Shown here: in pieces, positions 56,801 to 64,000 of the stretch
Layout of the letters: each line of letters begins with the position of its first letter
How positions within the stretch are numbered: position 1 is the stretch's first letter
Assembly (NCBI GenBank): GCA_012267415.1
Contig: JAAXGN010000068.1
Location: 1 to 64,000, forward strand
Length of the DNA: 64,000 nt
Origin: Candidatus Poribacteria bacterium
GTDB taxonomy: Bacteria; Poribacteria; WGA-4E; WGA-3G
Direction of reading: 5' to 3'
Notes under the pieces: model-generated
What the model saw: the letters and a program-made list of their open reading frames with translations, nothing else
The model's database searches: none
Told to the model about the DNA's origin: nothing
Made by a program: the position numbers and the translations under genes

Positions 56801-58642
56801 TGTATCTTCGGTAGGAGAAAACTGTAACCATGTAATCCCGCCAGATGATGAACCTATTCGACGCGGATGTCCAGCAAAAGTTTGCATGTGATGCCTCGTC
56901 GCAGTATCCCATAACCGAACGGTATAATCCTGACTCCCACTTGCGAGTGTTTTGCCATCAGCAGAAAATGCTAAGGAACTAATACCATTTAAAACTTGTT
57001 CTGTATGATGTCCCATAGACGAAATGTGTTCACCAGTTTTGATGTTCCACAAATTAACCTTTCCGCTGTTTCTTCCACCACCCGCCATCATAGTATTGTC
57101 TCTTGAAATTGCTAAAACTGAAGGATTAATACCAGGTTTAGGATAGGTTGCAGTCCGTTTTCCTATAGTTGTATCCCAGAATTCAAACACGTCTTCCGTA
57201 GCCACTACAAGTATATTTCCATCTGGTGAGAACTTAATGACGAATAACGTAGCTCCCGCCCTTTCAAGGATCATTTTCCGTTTTCTTGTGTAGGTATCCC
57301 AGAATTCCACATTTCCATCCTTTCTTCCAAATGCGAGGGTGGTGCCATCCGGTGAAAAAGTTCTCTTATTTGTATAGGGTGCTACATAAGAGAACATCTC
57401 ATGATATGAAAATGTACTTGATTCTATCTGTTCACCTGTTTCAGTATTCCATATTAGATTCTCGTCTGTATTCATTCCAATGATACTCGTTCCATCTTTT
57501 GAGAAAGATAGAAAAATTGGTCTTTTTTTAAGACCCTTAAGGAGTGATTTCTGTTCACCTGTCTTGACATCCCATAATGTTATCTCTTCAGACCTGTCTG
57601 TTGCCAATGTTTTTCCATCTGGTGATAGTTTGGTATGGACACTATATTGTGCATGTCTGATAGTAGATTTGTGTTCTCCCGTGTGCATATTCCAAAACTG
57701 TATTGTGCCATCATAACTTCCACTTGCAAGCGTTAACCCATCTGGTGAAATAGCCAACGTCTCAATTGCCGAACTGTGCCTTGTGAGGGTTGCTTTATTC
57801 TCTCCGGTGTTAAGGTCCCACAGTCGTATTGCAGGGTCTCCTCCGCCGCTTGCAAGTGTTTTACTATCAGGAGAATAGACCACTGTGTGAACTGGAAGTG
57901 TATGTCCGGTAAGTGTAGTTTTCTGTTCACCGGTTCTTGCATCCCAAATCCGTATAATGTTATTCGGACCTCCATTTGCGAGCGATTCACCATCTGGAGA
58001 ATATGCGATAGATCCATCTACAACAGCGTCCATCGGTAGCGTGAGTTTGTTCTTCCCAGTTTCTGTATCCCACAATCTAAGTTTGTCGTCAATATCTGCA
58101 CTGGCAATCGACTGACCGTCTGGCGAAAATACAATCCTACTATTCGCTCGCGCTAAGATTCTATGGGTCTGTTGCTGTGATTTTACATCCCAGAACGTAA
58201 TCCCTCCGCGATTACTACACGCGAGGGTTTTACCATCGGGTGAAAATGCGATATACCGGACACTACCGACAAGTGTTGCTTTGTGTTCTCTGGTTTTCAA
58301 ATCCCACAGAAGTATTGACTGACCATAGTTCACAGTTGCCAGCGTATTGCTATCAGGAGAGAATGCTACAGAACCCACACCGCCAGTGTGTGCGGTGAAC
58401 AGTGCAAGTTCCTTACCCGATTCTGCATCATACAGCCACGTACCTATTGAGCTGCCGACTGCAAGCAGGTGTCCATCTGGTGAATAGACAATCTCTTTTA
58501 TCTGTCCTCTGCCAATTCTTCCAATCGCCCCACTATTATAGAAGTCAGGTAAGGACATTTGAAAACCACTCTGAGCATTACTTTCTAAAACAACGGCAAA
58601 AATTAACAGCAGCAGACTGGTCAAGATTCGCATCCGTTTCAT
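53801..58642 (-). CDS. Exported two-module WD40/cohesin-like protein with dockerin
   Basis: 1613 residues from the ATG at 58642, with GGAGGAG upstream; the frame opens 20 codons earlier, over the end of the preceding gene. Signal peptide about 1-24. Two modules of WD40 units plus cohesin-like domain (module 2 starts near 792 with LPKGVIARYGKG; cohesins about 647-775 and 1432-1545) and a C-terminal dockerin (about 1555-1608). The layout matches the gene downstream. Its start is one base after the stop of the upstream gene, and its ribosome binding site lies in that gene's last codons, so the two are translationally coupled. It is likely extracellular; no enzyme domain is present. Confidence 0.9.
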   Translation of the reverse strand: MKRMRILTSLLLLIFAVVLESNAQSGFQMSLPDFYNSGAIGRIGRGQIKEIVYSPDGHLLAVGSSIGTWLYDAESGKELALFTAHTGGVGSVAFSPDSNTLATVNYGQSILLWDLKTREHKATLVGSVRYIAFSPDGKTLACSNRGGITFWDVKSQQQTHRILARANSRIVFSPDGQSIASADIDDKLRLWDTETGKNKLTLPMDAVVDGSIAYSPDGESLANGGPNNIIRIWDARTGEQKTTLTGHTLPVHTVVYSPDSKTLASGGGDPAIRLWDLNTGENKATLTRHSSAIETLAISPDGLTLASGSYDGTIQFWNMHTGEHKSTIRHAQYSVHTKLSPDGKTLATDRSEEITLWDVKTGEQKSLLKGLKKRPIFLSFSKDGTSIIGMNTDENLIWNTETGEQIESSTFSYHEMFSYVAPYTNKRTFSPDGTTLAFGRKDGNVEFWDTYTRKRKMILERAGATLFVIKFSPDGNILVVATEDVFEFWDTTIGKRTATYPKPGINPSVLAISRDNTMMAGGGRNSGKVNLWNIKTGEHISSMGHHTEQVLNGISSLAFSADGKTLASGSQDYTVRLWDTATRHHMQTFAGHPRRIGSSSGGITWLQFSPTEDTLFSRSEDGTIHLWDATHTIESDATVSISPSSIKSPAIGEQLTLEVKIADGDKVKGYDVTIEYDPTALRYLSSNKGDFIPENASYETKENRRMKVVDFHNVSYPHYLNLVSKDKNGRLEEGKGGNLASITFEVIELKTSTITLKEVRLEKRDGIMARPRIRHGKVLDPNLTQRRPGDTTQLELPKGVIARYGKGRVHDIKYSPDNSLLAISTTIGIWLHEANSGGVLALFTGHTKAASVLAFSPNGDLLASGSDDSTIRLWDTTTYQHIRTFKTNDLVGAIAFSPDGRSLANGFGDGIQLWNLQTGQLPSLTFSIDHNRSTIADLVFSPDGKLLASAGIDDNIQLWDAKTGQRKFTFDESKRGHRTALGYFVSGPKVAFSPDGKSLASTAVDHNRFENKKVKVWNTQTGKLQTTLEEDRPGSIPPFTTVQFSKDGQNVICGSQDGTLRHWNPKTGENVKPFGDAENGKYTLLPISPNNTTLVRKTEDENFELWDIETGEVLTTLKGFGPAIPPLHVSLVDKQAGVSKLQDKPTDLWEIISPQFTASIRGISEWMTVPAVAYSSNSATLVGKRSETVTLWDTNTNEQRGTFKEDYGDFFAHTFSPDGRILAVATRWGHTIRLWNVLTCEQELTLKGHAEHIRSIAFSPDGAMIASAETLNEGESVIRTWNAKTGENLKTIANLINPQDGRRQPISAVVFSPDGKELASMDASGQIQLWDVDTGKYIATFTSFSQEMHYYLENAAFLFSPDGSKLISFIENSNIYVWDVKNRKHEDTLKGHMGSVVSLAYSEDGTTLLSGSADGTVLKWQMQTKPTTRLKIVPLSVESPPIGRKLTFNVNMVDAEDVTGYKFTYKYDSDALRYIPPTEGNNLNTTTQAAGKNTIVVTGNEIDNGTIATLTFEVKEPANVTLTITDVLLTHKDGKKTRPIESHAWVIKPELIPEDANRDWQVNAADLEFVSSRLGQTGKGNSADINGDGIVDIADLVLVRKALYGTDVDTETE
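53828..54380. repeat. Long near-identical segment, copy in WD40 gene 2
   Basis: Partner of 48938-49490; the same cohesin-dockerin coding region. Confidence 0.85.
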
Positions 58643-58643
58643 T

Positions 58644-61292
58644 TTACTTCTCCTCCACATCTCTCCCTTCATCTTCCACTTTTGGGCGTAGTCGCTGTCC
58701 ATCCTCGTCAGAGAGTATTAAATTGGTTATCTTTAAGGGGGAAGGCGATTCATTTACAATTTCAAAGGTAATCGTCGCAAGTGTTCCGTCCCCGTTACCT
58801 GTTCCTATCAGTGCGGTTGATGCAAGGGTTACGTTGTCCTTCTTCTGAATCGGTTGCATAAAAAAAGCACGACCTGGTAAGAAGTCACCATTACTGCTTG
58901 AGATGTATCGTAGTTTTGTTTCGTCATACGCAAGTGTTAGTTGATAGCCAGCAACATCTTCTCCACCGACTATATTAATGTTGAATGGTTGCTGTTTTCC
59001 TACAGCTGGTGCATCTGACGGTGGCACTATCTTTACAACCATGTTTTTGTCTGCACGTTGTATCGGTTCCCACAAAACGACAGTTCCATCATAGCTTGCA
59101 CTGGCAAATACACCGTCTTTGGGAGAAAGTGCCATTGAAGTAACATTTGAACTATGTCCATTTAATGTCTTGATACGTTGACGCAGCTGAACATCCCAGA
59201 TCTCAATGTTACCCCCAAAATTGCCGTAGAGTATCTTACCGTCAGGTGAAAACAACAGTGGAAACGCACCGCTTTTCTCAGATAACGTTGATATGTTTTC
59301 TCCTGTGTCTACATCCCATAACTGTGTTGTTTTACCACAACTGACAAGTGATTTTCCATCAGGTGCAAAAGTTAATAGGAAATTGTTGTCAAGATGTCCT
59401 GAAAGCGTCCGTTTATGTTTTCCTGTGTATGCATCCCACAATTGAATCTCCCACTCACCACCAGTTGCAAGGGTTTTTCCATCTGGCGAGAATGCTAATG
59501 GACGAGTGCTCCACGGGTGTCCTTCAAGTGAAAATCGCTTTTCTCCAGTGGCAGTATTCCAGACCAGTATTTCTTTTTCGCTTGCACTTGCTAACACTGT
59601 TTGATCATTTGAGAATAACAGATTCTCTACCTTTTCTGTATGTCCTACCAACCTTTTCAACGGTATTCCAGAATTCGCATCCCACAAAAAAATAGTCTGA
59701 TCTACGCTGCCACTTGCAAGTATTCTGCTATCCGCTGAGAAAGCAATTGATAAGACCAGTTCCTTATGTATAGCGAGTTTTGCGATGGGTTTACCTGTTT
59801 TCACATCCCACAGTCTTAATGTTTTGTCCTTACTTGCACTTGCAAACGTTTCTCCATCAGGAGATAAGGCAGCCGCAATTACGGGACCTGTATGTCCGTT
59901 AAGTGTTGCATGATGTTTATAAGTCTCACCATCAAACAACCAGATTTTGGATGTCCCGTTCCCACAAGCTAAAAGTGTAGCATCTTTAGAAAATGAAGCA
60001 AAAGGAAGACCTTCACGATGTGCACGTAGACGCGGGTATTCAAACTTTGCTTTTTGTATGCCAGTTTCTGCGTCCCACAATCGAATTTCATCGTATCCCC
60101 AACTGGCAAGCGAAGAACCTTCAGGTGAGAACTCCAATCGAGAGATCCACCCAGTTATATTTCTCGCTTCCTGACTTGGATGCGGTTTCTGTGGAGAGTG
60201 AACTTTAAGTGGGTCTCCTTTGGCAGCTTGGAATTTTTCACTGTTTAAATTCCACCACCGAATTGTTGTATTCTCCCAATCTTCGGTGGTAACTATCTTT
60301 TCACCATCAGGTGAAAATGCGATTGCCATGAGGGACTTAAATGGTGCATCTAATTCGGCTTTCTTTTTTCCTGTTTTTGCGTCCCACAAGCGAACAATTG
60401 AGTCCCCGCGCCCTTGGCCACTAACGAAGGTTGAGCCATCAGGTGAAAATGCTATAACCCCATTAGGACAATCCACAATGATTGCTATCATATTCCCAGT
60501 CTGTGTATCCCACAGTCTAACTGATGCGTTGGAACTCAAGGTGGCAATACGTTTGCTGTCAGGTGAAAACAGGACTGTATTGGGACCTTGTCCACCTCCT
60601 TTCAACAGAGCATTTTGCTTACCGTTGTTAGCATTCCAGAGACGCACAGTCCCATCGGTGCTTGCACTGGCAAGCATTGTGTCATCTGGTGAGAATTTCA
60701 ATGCTGTAATCCAACCCGTATGACCCGTAAGTGTCAATTTCTCTTCCTTATTCTTGATGTCCCACAATCTGACAGAACCATCCATCTTTTCCGGTTCTTT
60801 ATCTTCTAAATTACCCCAAAAGTTATTCCTTCTGATTTCACTGCTTCTTGCTGCACCACTTGCCAGGGTTTTTCCATCTGGTGAAAATGCCAACGAATTG
60901 GTATCCCCTGTATGTCCTGTAAAAGTTGCCAGATGCTGATATGTTTGTGCATCCCACAATCTCACTGTCTTGTCAAAACTACCACTCGCAATTACTTTAC
61001 CGTCAGGAGAATATTCAACCGCAGTGACAGCGTCTGTATGTCCAGTAAGTAGTGTTATTTCTTCACCGGTATGGGCATCATGAATCCAAATCCCGATAAA
61101 AGAACATGCAATAGCAAATTGATTGCCATCTGGAGAAAAGGCGAAGTCAACCCCGCGTCCTTGACCAATACGCATCTTTGCACCTTCAGGTAAGGCACGA
61201 GGTGTCGGGGATGGACCACTTCCGATAGCATTGGTAAGGAATATAGTTAGGAGTGTTAATGTGCTGAAGATTATGGAAATGTGTTTTTTCAT
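58644..61292 (-). CDS. Exported WD40/cohesin-like protein, single module
   Basis: 882 residues. GGAG precedes the ATG. Signal peptide about 1-24. The WD40 part (about 36-755) has 16 units by my count, the first opening LPEGAKMRIGQG with the SFIGIWIHDA variant of the motif shared by all three genes. A cohesin-like domain follows (about 754-875, with VGKQQPFNINIVGGEDVAG), and there is no dockerin or sorting domain. It is half the size of its two neighbours, so they look like two fused copies of this plan. It is the first of the three WD40 genes and lies 200 bases downstream of the sigma-factor-like gene. The overlap with the next gene is one base apart (translational coupling). Confidence 0.9.
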   Translation of the reverse strand: MKKHISIIFSTLTLLTIFLTNAIGSGPSPTPRALPEGAKMRIGQGRGVDFAFSPDGNQFAIACSFIGIWIHDAHTGEEITLLTGHTDAVTAVEYSPDGKVIASGSFDKTVRLWDAQTYQHLATFTGHTGDTNSLAFSPDGKTLASGAARSSEIRRNNFWGNLEDKEPEKMDGSVRLWDIKNKEEKLTLTGHTGWITALKFSPDDTMLASASTDGTVRLWNANNGKQNALLKGGGQGPNTVLFSPDSKRIATLSSNASVRLWDTQTGNMIAIIVDCPNGVIAFSPDGSTFVSGQGRGDSIVRLWDAKTGKKKAELDAPFKSLMAIAFSPDGEKIVTTEDWENTTIRWWNLNSEKFQAAKGDPLKVHSPQKPHPSQEARNITGWISRLEFSPEGSSLASWGYDEIRLWDAETGIQKAKFEYPRLRAHREGLPFASFSKDATLLACGNGTSKIWLFDGETYKHHATLNGHTGPVIAAALSPDGETFASASKDKTLRLWDVKTGKPIAKLAIHKELVLSIAFSADSRILASGSVDQTIFLWDANSGIPLKRLVGHTEKVENLLFSNDQTVLASASEKEILVWNTATGEKRFSLEGHPWSTRPLAFSPDGKTLATGGEWEIQLWDAYTGKHKRTLSGHLDNNFLLTFAPDGKSLVSCGKTTQLWDVDTGENISTLSEKSGAFPLLFSPDGKILYGNFGGNIEIWDVQLRQRIKTLNGHSSNVTSMALSPKDGVFASASYDGTVVLWEPIQRADKNMVVKIVPPSDAPAVGKQQPFNINIVGGEDVAGYQLTLAYDETKLRYISSSNGDFLPGRAFFMQPIQKKDNVTLASTALIGTGNGDGTLATITFEIVNESPSPLKITNLILSDEDGQRLRPKVEDEGRDVEEK

Positions 61293-61439
61293 AACGTCTA
61301 TCTTCTCCTGATGTGCTTGTTTACTGTCAAGTCTGTTTTTATATGCATTTGCCGACTGGAATGTTCTGAAGAGGTATGAATCAATTGCTTTATTTTAACA
61401 CTGTTCCTTAATTTCAACAAGTATATATGGGTGTGGGGA

Positions 61440-61455
61440 GGGTGTGTAAAGTTTT
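61440..61455 (+). repeat. Solo terminal repeat of the 15948-16080 element
   Basis: GGGTGTGTAAAGTTTT equals the outer end of the MITE at 15948-16080. It lies in the 200-base gap between the sigma-like gene and the first WD40 gene. No other gene or promoter was clear in that gap. Confidence 0.7.
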
Positions 61456-61492
61456 TGCCACTCTATTTGTCTGACATACAGACTATGATGAT

Positions 61493-64000
61493 TTATTTTT
61501 CAAGCCGAAGCTTATACACGCCGCTACCGTAAGTACCAGCGTAGAGAAAACCGTCAACTACTGCTAAGGATGAAACTTGTTGGGTAAGAGAACCAATAGA
61601 CTTCCAATGCTGTTTTTCCTCTATCCATTGGAAAACATTTGTAACATTTGAATAAGTGCAGACATACACCTCAGCACCATCTGTTCCTATTGATGTAACA
61701 GATGTATCATCCAGACCATCGTTGATGGATGTCCATGTATCGCCTCCATCTTTGGAACGAAATACCCCATTCTCCCAAGAGGTGGCATATAAGGTTGAAC
61801 CGACCCACTTGAGATCAGTCAAATTGTCATCATTCATATCTGCTATGTGAATAGGTTCCCAGCGGTTCTCTTTAAAACGGTAGATTTCATTATCCCGAAT
61901 AACCGCTATCACATATTCACTATTTGCAGATAACAACCAGATATAGTCATGTTGTTCCAAACCAAGTTTAGTAAGACCTATTTTCTGATCCCACTTGAAG
62001 ACCCCACTTTCCCATGTGCCGATATAAAATGTGTTGCCAACTACATCCATACTTTCAATTTGAAACAGGTCTTTATCTGTGAAAAGTTCAACCAAAGTGT
62101 CGTTTTCTCTATTCAACCTATAAACACTATCTCCCTCACCACCAGAATGAGATGGAATAAATTTATCATCACCAAAGTAAGCACCAATGTAGAGTTCTCC
62201 ATCTGATACACAAATGGTTTGAACACCACATTTTCCCTGATTTAAAGGATCGTTGATAGGCAACCATGTATCTCCACCGTCGGCAGAATAGACAATTTTG
62301 CCACCAACAACGGTATATAGTTTATCATCAATAACCTCTAAATTACTGACATTTGTATTTATTATGCCAGTGCTGCATTCTACCCAAGAATTCCCTGTAT
62401 CTGTTGTGCGAAAGACTCCATTTCTTGATGTACCTATAAAGACAGTATTTTCATTGATTGGTAACAATGTTGAAACATCTCCATGGATTACCCCATCACT
62501 GATTGATATCCAGGAATCACCCATATCATGCGAAACATAAACCAAACCGTATTTAGTGCCAACATATAGCCTCTCACCTTGCACGGAAATTGTCTGAACG
62601 CGATCACTTTCTTTTCTTACTTTTGTTGGGGTGATGAGCGTCCATGTGTCGCCTCCATCATTTGACCGGAATATTCCAGATTTTTTTCCTATACTTCCAC
62701 TCAAAAAAAGTAAATGTCTCATTGAAGCTAACGACCCAACATATAAATCAGATGAAGAATCTTGCTTAGGTGAAGGATCTGAATGTTCAATGACAGTTGG
62801 ATTGATTGGTGTCCACGAGTCTTCATCCGTTATTCTACGAAAGAGTCCTTTTTTTGTTGCAGCGACCAATAGTGTTGTCCCAACACTTGCGAGTTCAAAA
62901 ACCTGCATCGGGTTTAGTGCAAAAGGAGGAATCAAAGGTGCATCGTTATCTAAGAGATACCCCTGGAACGTTATTCCGAGTCCATCATTGATTTGTGCCC
63001 ATGAATTACCATCATTTGACTGCCAAACACCTGTGCTATCTGTACTAACATAGATGTGGTCATCAAGAATCACAATATCTCTGATTCCTTCAATGTCTTT
63101 GATAGCAGATACAGTTTGCCAGGTCTTGCCAATATCAGTAGAAATGTATAATGCCCCCCGCGTGCCAACATAGATCTTATTCCCTATTTCTGCGATTGCA
63201 TTAATTACCATGGGATACCTACTTGGGTCGTTGTATAATCCAGTATTAACTGGTGTCCAATTGATTCCATTGTCAGTGGAGCGGAAAACACCTGATCCAT
63301 CTGTCCCCGCAAGGAGCACGCCATGAGTGGTTTCATAAAGCGTTGTTATTTCGCCACCGTAAGGACCATTCGTTTGTTTCCATGTGCCTTTGGATTTAGT
63401 TCTTTCAGTATCATCGACTTGTGCTGCTGCAAATTGTGATGTCCCCGGTTTCTGCCTCGTTCCATCATTACTACTGCGTACATCAGAACGACTAACCTGA
63501 TTGTTTATTGCAGGTTTGGTAAGGGATTTCAAGACTATTCGTGCGTCAACGATCTCAATCGTGGGTTTTGATGTTGCTTCTATACTATACGGTTGCTGAA
63601 ACTGAATTAGGTTTTGTGCGCCAAAGCCTATTAGTAAAAAGACTATTATTGCTAATACAGCGGATATTGCTAAAGGTACTAAAGGTTTACTTCCTGATGG
63701 TGTTACTGGGTTGAGACGTGAAATTTCCTTCATGATGTTTTTTGTCATTTGTGTTGGCAGTTGGAAACTGCTAAGATTTTCTTGAATCACTGCTTCCTCC
63801 TTCTTTAACCGATCTCTTGCGCGATGCAGCCGACTTTTAACCGTGTTCGGTGATACACCCAAAAACCTACCAATCTCTTCACACGTTAAGCCTGCAAGGT
63901 AATGCATCGTTACCACTGTCCGTTCACTCTCTCCAAGTTTACTGATCAGTTTTCGTACAATTGTTCTCCGATTTCGATTCACTGCTTCTTCACGTTGACG
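61493..64000 (-). CDS. Sigma-70 region 4 fused by a membrane helix to a BNR/Asp-box propeller (partial)
   Basis: Partial at the right edge: the frame is open through base 64000, so the N-terminus lies outside. At least 829 residues are visible, numbered from position 63982 (a GTG, probably not the true start). About 15-63 is an extracytoplasmic-function sigma region 4 helix-turn-helix (HYLAGLTCEEIGRFLGVSPNTVKSRLHRARDRL). A membrane helix follows (about 100-122). Then come a linker (about 130-200) and a long repeat domain with about eight Asp-box motifs (S/T-x-D-x-G-x-x-W pattern) and GTYGSGVYKL at the end, typical of sialidase/Ycf48-like propellers. A sigma region 2 is expected beyond the window. 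The propeller should lie outside the membrane. Confidence 0.9.
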   Translation of the reverse strand, partial: RQREEAVNRNRRTIVRKLISKLGESERTVVTMHYLAGLTCEEIGRFLGVSPNTVKSRLHRARDRLKKEEAVIQENLSSFQLPTQMTKNIMKEISRLNPVTPSGSKPLVPLAISAVLAIIVFLLIGFGAQNLIQFQQPYSIEATSKPTIEIVDARIVLKSLTKPAINNQVSRSDVRSSNDGTRQKPGTSQFAAAQVDDTERTKSKGTWKQTNGPYGGEITTLYETTHGVLLAGTDGSGVFRSTDNGINWTPVNTGLYNDPSRYPMVINAIAEIGNKIYVGTRGALYISTDIGKTWQTVSAIKDIEGIRDIVILDDHIYVSTDSTGVWQSNDGNSWAQINDGLGITFQGYLLDNDAPLIPPFALNPMQVFELASVGTTLLVAATKKGLFRRITDEDSWTPINPTVIEHSDPSPKQDSSSDLYVGSLASMRHLLFLSGSIGKKSGIFRSNDGGDTWTLITPTKVRKESDRVQTISVQGERLYVGTKYGLVYVSHDMGDSWISISDGVIHGDVSTLLPINENTVFIGTSRNGVFRTTDTGNSWVECSTGIINTNVSNLEVIDDKLYTVVGGKIVYSADGGDTWLPINDPLNQGKCGVQTICVSDGELYIGAYFGDDKFIPSHSGGEGDSVYRLNRENDTLVELFTDKDLFQIESMDVVGNTFYIGTWESGVFKWDQKIGLTKLGLEQHDYIWLLSANSEYVIAVIRDNEIYRFKENRWEPIHIADMNDDNLTDLKWVGSTLYATSWENGVFRSKDGGDTWTSINDGLDDTSVTSIGTDGAEVYVCTYSNVTNVFQWIEEKQHWKSIGSLTQQVSSLAVVDGFLYAGTYGSGVYKLRLEK

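Noticed and set aside
33241-61292. Cellulosome locus
   Set aside because: Cohesin- and dockerin-like parts are present, but no glycoside hydrolase or other enzyme is attached to them here.

Overview
The window looks like chromosome from a Candidatus Poribacteria-type bacterium, or a close uncultured relative. This is inferred from gene content, not from a marker gene. The basis is moderately low GC, many large secreted multi-domain proteins (LamG, WD40, HAF, FG-GAP/UnbV, cohesin- and dockerin-like modules), the C-terminal NYPNPFNPETWIPY sorting-type domain in four consecutive genes, phytanoyl-CoA dioxygenase and TIM-barrel epimerase genes, and abundant small palindromic repeats. No rRNA, tRNA, CRISPR array, prophage or transposase gene was seen.

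Layout. 1-3.4 kb: a sigma-54 activator with a degenerate receiver domain, a small membrane protein and an unknown acidic protein that ends the pyrimidine operon. 3.4-10.2 kb: pyrR-pyrC-carA-carB-unknown on the minus strand. It is preceded by a consensus promoter, a PyrR-binding RNA hairpin and an intrinsic terminator, which together make a PyrR attenuator; pyrB is not here. 10.2-21 kb: secreted LamG proteins and carbon metabolism (amidohydrolase/lactonase-like, malate synthase G, KDG kinase-like PfkB kinase, MR/MLE superfamily enzyme, aldehyde dehydrogenase) plus an orphan GspG-like pseudopilin. 21-26.8 kb: a small operon around a ThiF/MoeB-type E1 enzyme, then an oxidoreductase-epimerase-PhyH operon. 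25.9-42.3 kb: a long minus-strand run of probable exported proteins (DUF1349-like, FG-GAP/UnbV, triple cohesin-like, cytochrome c/LRR/cohesin/dockerin, HAF) leading into an Rph-like dikinase, a VWA protein and an epimerase. 42.5-48.7 kb: housekeeping genes uppP, a GT-C transferase, a SUMF1-like protein, ispG and hisC.

48.9-64 kb is the most distinctive part. Three large exported WD40 proteins with cohesin-like domains (two also with a C-terminal dockerin) lie directly downstream of a gene for a sigma-70 region 4 domain fused through one membrane helix to a BNR/Asp-box propeller. That gene runs off the right edge. The arrangement suggests a membrane-spanning sigma factor that could sense outside the membrane and control the large secreted propeller proteins; this is inference.

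Intergenic space is full of palindromes headed by the tetranucleotide GTAG, as in RAYT-mobilised REP elements. Several are paired into MITE-like elements of about 100-160 bp, and one pair of MITE copies lies upstream of two secreted-protein genes. Five exported proteins also share a short C-terminal-type motif, GK-x(3-4)-W[GA]-x-[LIV]-[KR], which may be an uncharacterised tag. Several start codons were moved from the longest ORF to the codon with a Shine-Dalgarno sequence; each such entry says so.
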